A stretch of DNA of 11,314 nucleotides, taken from contig CAZOLJ010000115.1 of NCBI GenBank assembly GCA_964580575.1, positions 1 through 11,314 of the forward strand. Direction: 5' to 3'. Of the stretch, positions 7,748 to 11,314 are shown piece after piece. The position numbers and the translations under genes were made by a program. The notes below the pieces were generated by a model that did no database searches, was not told where the DNA came from, and saw only the letters and a list, made by a program, of their open reading frames with translations. Every line of letters starts with the position of its first letter. The stretch's first letter is position 1. Source of the stretch: CAVPDE01 sp964580575 (GTDB lineage: Bacteria; Desulfobacterota; DSM-4660; Desulfatiglandales; HGW-15).

Positions 7748-7812
7748 CATTTTAGCTCTTTGAAATGGATGGCGCAGGCCATGGGGGTCCCTCTAAAAAC
7801 AGAAAACGAAGA
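7741..7812 (-). repeat. Repeat arm, copy 2 (left arm of the palindromic element)
   Basis: This is the inverted copy of positions 1-58, with 54 of 55 aligned bases identical, and extends further inward with AACAGAAAACGAAGA. It supplies the TAA stop codon (7745-7747) of the SpoIIE-type phosphatase gene. Confidence 0.85.
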
Positions 7813-7848
7813 GGGTGCGGGAAAGACTCTGCAGATCAGGGGCAGCGA

Positions 7849-7926
7849 AGGCGGGCGGCGAGGGGTCCCCGGCACCTGCCCACTGGGGATGACGTGGCGA
7901 GTTCCCCGGAAGCCCTCCGCCCGCCT
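7849..7926. repeat. GC-rich inverted repeat inside the palindromic element
   Basis: AGGCGGGCGG at 7849-7858 is perfectly complementary to CCGCCCGCCT at 7917-7926, and AGGG at 7861-7864 can pair with CCCT at 7913-7916 to extend the stem after a small bulge. The loop of about 50 bases is itself rich in short G and C runs. Transcribed, it would form a strong stem within the larger hairpin. No U-run follows directly, so it is not a standard intrinsic terminator. Confidence 0.55.
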
Positions 7927-7962
7927 CACCCATGGCCTAGAGCTTGCCATGAAGGTGTGGCG

Positions 7963-8038
7963 TCTTCGTTGTTCTGTTTTTAGAGGGACCCCCATGGCCT
8001 TTTTCTGTGTTTATTTCAAAGAGCTAAACTGCTACAAG
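7963..8038 (+). repeat. Repeat arm, copy 3 (right arm of the palindromic element)
   Basis: This copy has the same orientation as the one at the left window edge. Its middle (about 8000-8014) has diverged from the CTGCGCCATCC of the other two copies to a T-rich sequence, while the GAGGGACCCCCATGGCC and TTTCAAAGAGCTAAACTG blocks are preserved. Confidence 0.8.
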
Positions 8039-8046
8039 TTTTCTTG

Positions 8047-8208
8047 CTACATAGCCCTAGCCATCTCTGCCTTGGCTTGGAGCGAAAAATCGTCCCAAAA
8101 ACACTCCTTGCTGCACCATTCTGAATAGAAGCTCCGAATCCGCGGGCTTAGGCCGAAGACGGATTCATCCCAGCCACGGCTATGCGCCTTTGCCCCAAGG
8201 GAATCCAT
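8047..8208 (-). CDS. Possible small ORF of 53 residues, unknown function
   Basis: On the minus strand an ATG at 8208 opens a frame of 53 residues ending with TAG at 8047-8049, just outside the right arm of the palindromic element. The product starts MDSLGAKAHSRGWDESVFGL and ends SLQAKAEMARAM; its composition, with four Trp or Cys residues in the middle segment EWCSKECFWDD, looks protein-like. There is no ribosome binding site before the ATG, and its first 15 or so codons lie opposite the DinB-like fragment, so the upstream part could be chance. It may be the C-terminal scrap of a longer gene or part of a dispersed repeat. No family was recognised. Confidence 0.25.
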   Translation of the reverse strand: MDSLGAKAHSRGWDESVFGLSPRIRSFYSEWCSKECFWDDFSLQAKAEMARAM

Positions 8209-8325
8209 CTACCGGTCAGGATGTCCAGATACCAGGAGGTCTCGGACCAAATATTTGAGATCTTTCGCCGCTTCACGGGTTGAAGGGCTTTCCATTGACG
8301 AGGCGTTCCTGGATGCAACAGGGGC
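8164..8325 (+). pseudogene. Fragment of a DinB/UmuC-type (Y-family) DNA polymerase with a frameshift
   Basis: Frame one (8164-8277) reads IPATAMRLCPKGIHLPVRMSRYQEVSDQIFEIFRRFT in pieces that match the Pol IV palm region (E. coli DinB has ALKLCPHLTLLPGRFDAYKE and REIFSRYTSRIEPLSLDEAYLDVT). It then meets a TGA at 8281. One frame over, starting at 8279, the homology continues as VEGLSIDEAFLDATG, which contains the catalytic Asp-Glu pair of the family. Two residues expected between the halves are missing, equal to a five-base deletion. Homology stops on both sides, so only about 55 of some 350-400 residues remain. It is a dead fragment and shows that this interval has taken in or lost larger DNA segments. 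Confidence 0.75.
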
Positions 8326-8442
8326 AGCAAACACTTCTTTGTGTTTGACGGCTTACCGCCGCGCGCCTATAATTGGAAAACAAGTCGAACCAAGGCGCAC
8401 TCTCTTTCCACATTTTTTTCTTACCCCTTAATGGAGCGAGAG

Positions 8443-8634
8443 ATGAAACAAACCCCGCCGCCCGCTGCACACAGCCGACGCCTGTACAAGGTTTTTGTTT
8501 CCAGACTTTTTCTCGACAACCCGGAAAGATGCAAACCGGTGCAGGATGCCATCGCGATGGCTGGCATGGTCTGGCACGGGATGGAGATCTTTACCGCCAG
8601 CACTCGCCCGACGGCAGAGGAGTGCCTTCGCTAA
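8443..8634 (+). pseudogene. Truncated DUF4062-like N-terminus
   Basis: From ATG 8443, preceded by GGAG six bases upstream, the frame gives 63 residues. YKVFVSRLFLDNPERC followed by AIAMAGMVWHGMEIFTAS and PTAEECL resembles the start of DUF4062 domains, which typically read KVFISSTxxDLxxxR, then GxxxxxMExFxA, then PxxxCL. The family motif SST is altered to SRL. Intact DUF4062 proteins are much longer, so this is probably a remnant ending at TAA 8632-8634, 30 bases before the kinase gene. ATG 8431 and 8341 are in-frame alternatives. It may still be translated as a short leader. The family assignment is by pattern memory and needs a profile search. Confidence 0.5.
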
Positions 8635-8653
8635 AGGAAAAGAGGATCTATAG

Positions 8654-8662
8654 AAGGAGGTG
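8654..8662 (+). promoter_or_regulatory. Strong ribosome binding site of the histidine kinase gene
   Basis: AAGGAGGTG is a near-perfect Shine-Dalgarno sequence and ends two bases before ATG 8665 (four bases counted from GGAGG). It fixes the kinase start. Confidence 0.85.
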
Positions 8663-8664
8663 TT

Positions 8665-10494
8665 ATGGAACTTGATCACTCTGACGCCCTGCTTGAGGAA
8701 ATAAGGTCTTTGAAGGAGCGGTTGAAAGAGCAAACTGAAGAACTGGCCGATTCCAAGAAGGTCCTCAAAGAGGAGATTTTCAAACGTTGGAGGGCTGAGG
8801 AAGCCTTCCGGGAGAGTGAAGCAGAGAACAAAAGGTTGCTCGATAGTTTTGAGGACGGGTATTTTGAAGTGGACCTCTCCGGAAATCTGACCTTTTTCAA
8901 TGAATCCCTTTGCAGGATGGTGGGGTACTCCCATCAGGAGATGATGGGAATGAACAACAGGCAATACATGGCCGCAGAGACTTCGAAAAAGGTGTTTGAA
9001 ACGTTCAACGAGGTCTTCCGGACAGGTAAAGCCACGAAGGCTTTCGGGTGGGAGCTTCTGAGGAAGGATGAGCAGATCAGGCATGTGGAGACCTCTGTTT
9101 CTCCGGTTTTCGGGCCCGAGGGGGACAAAATCGGCTTTCGAGGGATCGCAAGGGATGTGACCGAGCGCTGGATGGCAGAGCAGGCCTGCCGAGCGAGTGA
9201 AGAGAAGTACAAAGAGATCCTGGAAAGCATTGAGGATGGGTATTACGAAGTGGACATCAACGGAAACTTTGTTTTCTTTAATGGGTCCATGTGCAAGATT
9301 CTCGGATATTCTCCAGAAGAATTGAAGGGTATGAACAACAGACACTTTATGAGTGAGGAGACGTCCAAGAAGGTCTTTCAAACATTCAATCAGGTCTATC
9401 GAACCGGAGAACCTAGCAAGGCTTTCGGCTGGGAACTGATCAGGAAAGATGGGGAGAAAAGGTATGTGGAGACATCCATCTCCCCAATACAAAATCCAAA
9501 GGGCGAGCCTGCTGGATTTAGGGGCATCGCCAGAGACATCACAGGGATAAAGCGTTTGGAAAAAGCCAAGGAGAGAGCCATAAACCATTTGTCTCACGAG
9601 CTAGGGACACCCCTTTCCATTATTGAGGGGGTCTTGAAAAGGATTCCGGATGAACTGAAGAAAGGCAACATGGAAAGAATTCATGAATGGATCGAAAGGG
9701 TGAACCGCAACATGAGAAGGTTACGAGACCTTCAAACGAAAATTGACGACATTCTTAATGAAAGGCCTTCGCAGGAAAAAGAAAGAATCCTGAACCTCAT
9801 AGAGGGAGCTATCGCATTCCTGGAGGAACTGAAAGATGAACCCCTGAAGGAGGGTACCGAAGCCATACGACAAAACATCATCAAACGGCTGGACTCTCTT
9901 CACAAAGTCGAAGCGATCCGAAAAGAAACGATTCTCCTTGATGCCTTTATCGGTCAGGTCTGTCAGGAAGCCCGTCTGTCTATGAAAGAAAGACAGCTGG
10001 AAATAGTGGAAAAGGGTGAAAAGGGAACTTGTGTTGAAATGGATCCAACGGTCTTGAAAAAAGTGTGTGAGGGATTTCTCAAGAATGCCATTGAAAATAC
10101 CCCAGATGAGGGAAAGATTGAAATAGAGCTTAGGAATGAAGGCAATCTCGCAAGGTTGGATTTCCATGATTTCGGAATTGGGATCACGCCTGAGAATCAG
10201 AAGCTGATTTTCAGCGGTTTTTTTCACACGCAGGATACGGATCACTACGCTTCCAAAAAACCTTATCTGTTCAACGCTGGGGGGTCCGGTTCTGATTTGC
10301 TTCGAGCAAGAGTTCTTTCCGAAAGGTTAGGTTTTTCTCTAGACTTCTCCAGCAGGAGGTGCAGGTATTTGCCTTCGGACAAAGATGAGTGTCCGGGCAG
10401 GATTTCGTCCTGTCCCTTCATAAAAGACAAAGAGGATTGTTTGACTTCAGGAGGAAGTACCTTTTCTCTCCGCTTGCCTCTCAAAAGGCTTTAG
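8665..10494 (+). CDS. Soluble tandem-PAS sensor histidine kinase with Cys-rich insertion
   Basis: The 609-residue protein has no membrane helix or signal peptide. A coiled coil at about 8-58 precedes PAS domain 1 (about 60-168), PAS domain 2 (about 188-296), a HisKA-like helix with NHLSHELGTPL (phosphoacceptor His311), a long helical stretch to about 425, and a HATPase domain to the end. ATPase motifs are the N box EGFLKNAIENTPDEG (Asn474, Asn478), the G1 box HDFGIGI (Asp502), the F box IFSGFF, and an odd G2 box GGSGSDLLRARVLSERLG in which the usual GLGL is changed. Residues 566-592 carry four cysteines (566, 576, 583, 592) before the final strand GGSTFSLRLPL. The two PAS domains are about 62% identical by hand count. 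No response regulator lies in the window, so its output is unknown. Confidence 0.92.
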   Translation: MELDHSDALLEEIRSLKERLKEQTEELADSKKVLKEEIFKRWRAEEAFRESEAENKRLLDSFEDGYFEVDLSGNLTFFNESLCRMVGYSHQEMMGMNNRQYMAAETSKKVFETFNEVFRTGKATKAFGWELLRKDEQIRHVETSVSPVFGPEGDKIGFRGIARDVTERWMAEQACRASEEKYKEILESIEDGYYEVDINGNFVFFNGSMCKILGYSPEELKGMNNRHFMSEETSKKVFQTFNQVYRTGEPSKAFGWELIRKDGEKRYVETSISPIQNPKGEPAGFRGIARDITGIKRLEKAKERAINHLSHELGTPLSIIEGVLKRIPDELKKGNMERIHEWIERVNRNMRRLRDLQTKIDDILNERPSQEKERILNLIEGAIAFLEELKDEPLKEGTEAIRQNIIKRLDSLHKVEAIRKETILLDAFIGQVCQEARLSMKERQLEIVEKGEKGTCVEMDPTVLKKVCEGFLKNAIENTPDEGKIEIELRNEGNLARLDFHDFGIGITPENQKLIFSGFFHTQDTDHYASKKPYLFNAGGSGSDLLRARVLSERLGFSLDFSSRRCRYLPSDKDECPGRISSCPFIKDKEDCLTSGGSTFSLRLPLKRL

Positions 10495-10586
10495 GTCACT
10501 GCTACGTTGCGGGAATGACCCCTGGAGAGAGGCTTTTGAGATATTGGATTTGGCGATAACAGCTAGTATTTGCCTGGCATTTCTAT

Positions 10587-10633
10587 GCTGCTGTTCTGAA
10601 GGAAAAACCTTCTCAGGAATAGGAAGTCAGCAG
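10587..10633. other. Imperfect hairpin in the gap between the kinase and PLA2-like genes
   Basis: GAAGG and CCTTC flank an AAAAA loop at about 10598-10612, and the outer CTGCTG and CAGCAG at about 10588-10593 and 10628-10633 can also pair. There is no U-run, so a terminator is not convincing; it may be a weak attenuating or processing structure. The rest of the 192-base gap (10495-10686) shows no clear promoter; a TTGACG at 10640-10645 has no good partner at the usual distance. Confidence 0.25.
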
Positions 10634-10686
10634 GTTTTCTTGACGGTGGATAACATTTCTCCGATTACAGATAGGGTGCATCCAAC

Positions 10687-11106
10687 ATGAGGCTGCCAGA
10701 AATAGGGGAGACCATCACGATTCAATGGGGATTGGACCTATGTCGATACTTTGGCCTTGGGTACCTGGTAGATCGAATCGAAGCCCATCCCGAGCAATAC
10801 AAAGAATGGAAGTTTGATGGTTGTTCGGGTCTGCCGGATGAGTTGATGGGGCTATTTACTGGCTGCAACTGGCAAGACATCACTTATCAGTGCTGCCTTC
10901 CTCATGACCTGGGATATGCCTACGGCGAATCCGGGAATCATCAAGAAAAGCAAAGGGTGGACGACAAGTTCCTTGACGATCTTAGAAAGAAAGCCGGGAT
11001 GAGGGAATGGCTTGCAGCAGTATTCGGGAAGGCAGTCGAGATCGGTGGTTCTGAAATACTCGGTTTATCCTTCTCTTGGGCATTCGCCTATAAGAAGATA
11101 GATTAA
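10687..11106 (+). CDS. Small protein with phospholipase A2-like catalytic motifs
   Basis: The 139-residue protein carries FDGCSGLPD at 43-51 and CCLPHDLGYAYG at 69-80. CCxxHDxxY is the hallmark of secreted phospholipase A2, where His (here 73) activates water and the next Asp (74) binds calcium; a later VDDKFLDDL (91-99) could give the second catalytic Asp. The spacing between a DGCS.P motif and the His-Asp pair resembles bacterial and fungal PLA2-like domains. There is no signal peptide, which is unusual for a calcium-dependent lipase, and residues 108-135 form a hydrophobic helix pair that might touch a membrane. AGGGTG at 10673-10678 is a moderate ribosome binding site. Hydrolysis of phospholipid sn-2 esters is inferred from motifs only; a non-enzymatic relative is possible. 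Confidence 0.6.
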   Translation: MRLPEIGETITIQWGLDLCRYFGLGYLVDRIEAHPEQYKEWKFDGCSGLPDELMGLFTGCNWQDITYQCCLPHDLGYAYGESGNHQEKQRVDDKFLDDLRKKAGMREWLAAVFGKAVEIGGSEILGLSFSWAFAYKKID

Positions 11107-11314
11107 GACGTTGAAGACACTGGCAGGAAGTGAGGACAATTTCAGAAGCCACCCCTTCGAGTGAGGGCCTTCATCACATCACCTTAATAAAACAGCCGAT
11201 AGGTCTTTGGGACGGGGCGGTGACAAGCTACCCTTCTTCTCTTCGAGTAACGCAATGACTTGTACCTGTAGGCCTTTGTCAGAGGGAGCGGAATTCCGCT
11301 TTCCACTTCGATAC
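11107..11314. other. Right-edge stretch without a convincing gene
   Basis: No terminator, RNA gene or complete ORF is evident. On the minus strand two frames run in from the window edge and close at 11179-11181 and 11184-11186. One starts IEVESGIPLPLTKAYRYKS, which vaguely recalls small phage or plasmid proteins, and the other ends LQVQVIALLEEKKGSL. Either could be the end of a gene lying beyond the window, but neither can be supported here. Confidence 0.2.

Larger units (their letters stand above)
7741..8038. mobile_element. Palindromic repeat element (MITE-like or REP-like), about 298 bp
   Basis: The two ends are inverted copies of each other over about 72-76 bases: 7741-7812 and 7963-8038. 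Within them AGGCCATGGGGGTCCCTCTAAAAACAGA and TTTAGCTCTTTGAAAT are identical between the arms; the segment between these blocks differs. The outer ends read CTCGTAAC and GCTACAAG. The core between the arms is GC-rich and holds its own inverted repeat. No transposase ORF fits inside and no clear target-site duplication was seen. A third arm copy lies at 1-58. This fits a non-autonomous mobile element or a large intergenic hairpin repeat that could also act as a terminator or RNA stabiliser; which it is cannot be told from one locus. Confidence 0.7.

Noticed and set aside
7760..8128. 122-residue + strand ORF across the palindromic element
   Set aside because: It runs through both inverted arms and the GC-rich stem, has no known motif, and its composition follows the repeat.
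8428..9597. 389-residue minus-strand ORF opposite the kinase gene
   Set aside because: Its repetition merely mirrors the tandem PAS duplication on the + strand; no domain recognised.
10570..10592. Possible sigma-54 promoter (TGGCAT then TGCTG) before the PLA2-like gene
   Set aside because: The GG and GC are nine bases apart, not the required ten, and the flanking bases fit poorly.

Overview
The window looks like chromosomal DNA from a Gram-negative, probably anaerobic bacterium, most likely of the Desulfobacterota (former Deltaproteobacteria). This is an inference from the domain mix: a Rsb-type partner-switching module, an orphan NMT1/THI5-like binding protein beside a dCache-SpoIIE phosphatase, and a PAS histidine kinase with a Cys-rich C-terminus. 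No rRNA, tRNA, CRISPR array or phage structural gene was seen.

Region 1 (about 186-7747, all + strand) is a compact, mostly overlapping gene cluster. In order it holds a degenerate RsbW-like ATPase domain fused to a large C-terminal region; a HisC-family PLP aminotransferase; the remnant of an MFS transporter (only its last four membrane helices survive); a GNAT acetyltransferase-like protein; a STAS anti-anti-sigma protein; a secreted NMT1/THI5-like substrate-binding protein; and a membrane-bound SpoIIE-type PP2C phosphatase with a dCache sensor and HAMP domain. The RsbW-like, STAS and SpoIIE parts are the three classic members of a partner switch. A plausible reading is that the binding protein and dCache domain sense an extracellular small molecule, the phosphatase resets the STAS protein, and the RsbW-like protein passes the signal on, while the aminotransferase and acetyltransferases are the metabolic side of the same module. 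No sigma factor lies in the window.

Region 2 (7741-8640) holds no intact recognised gene. It starts with a palindromic element of about 298 bp whose two arms are inverted copies of a repeat; a third copy of the arm lies at the left window edge, so copies bracket Region 1. Then come a frameshifted fragment of a DinB/UmuC-type DNA polymerase, a possible 53-residue ORF on the opposite strand, and a 63-residue truncated DUF4062-like N-terminus. The region looks like a site of repeated insertion and deletion.

Region 3 (8665-11314) holds a soluble tandem-PAS histidine kinase with an unusual Cys-rich insertion near its end, a small protein with phospholipase A2-like motifs, and about 200 bases with no convincing gene.
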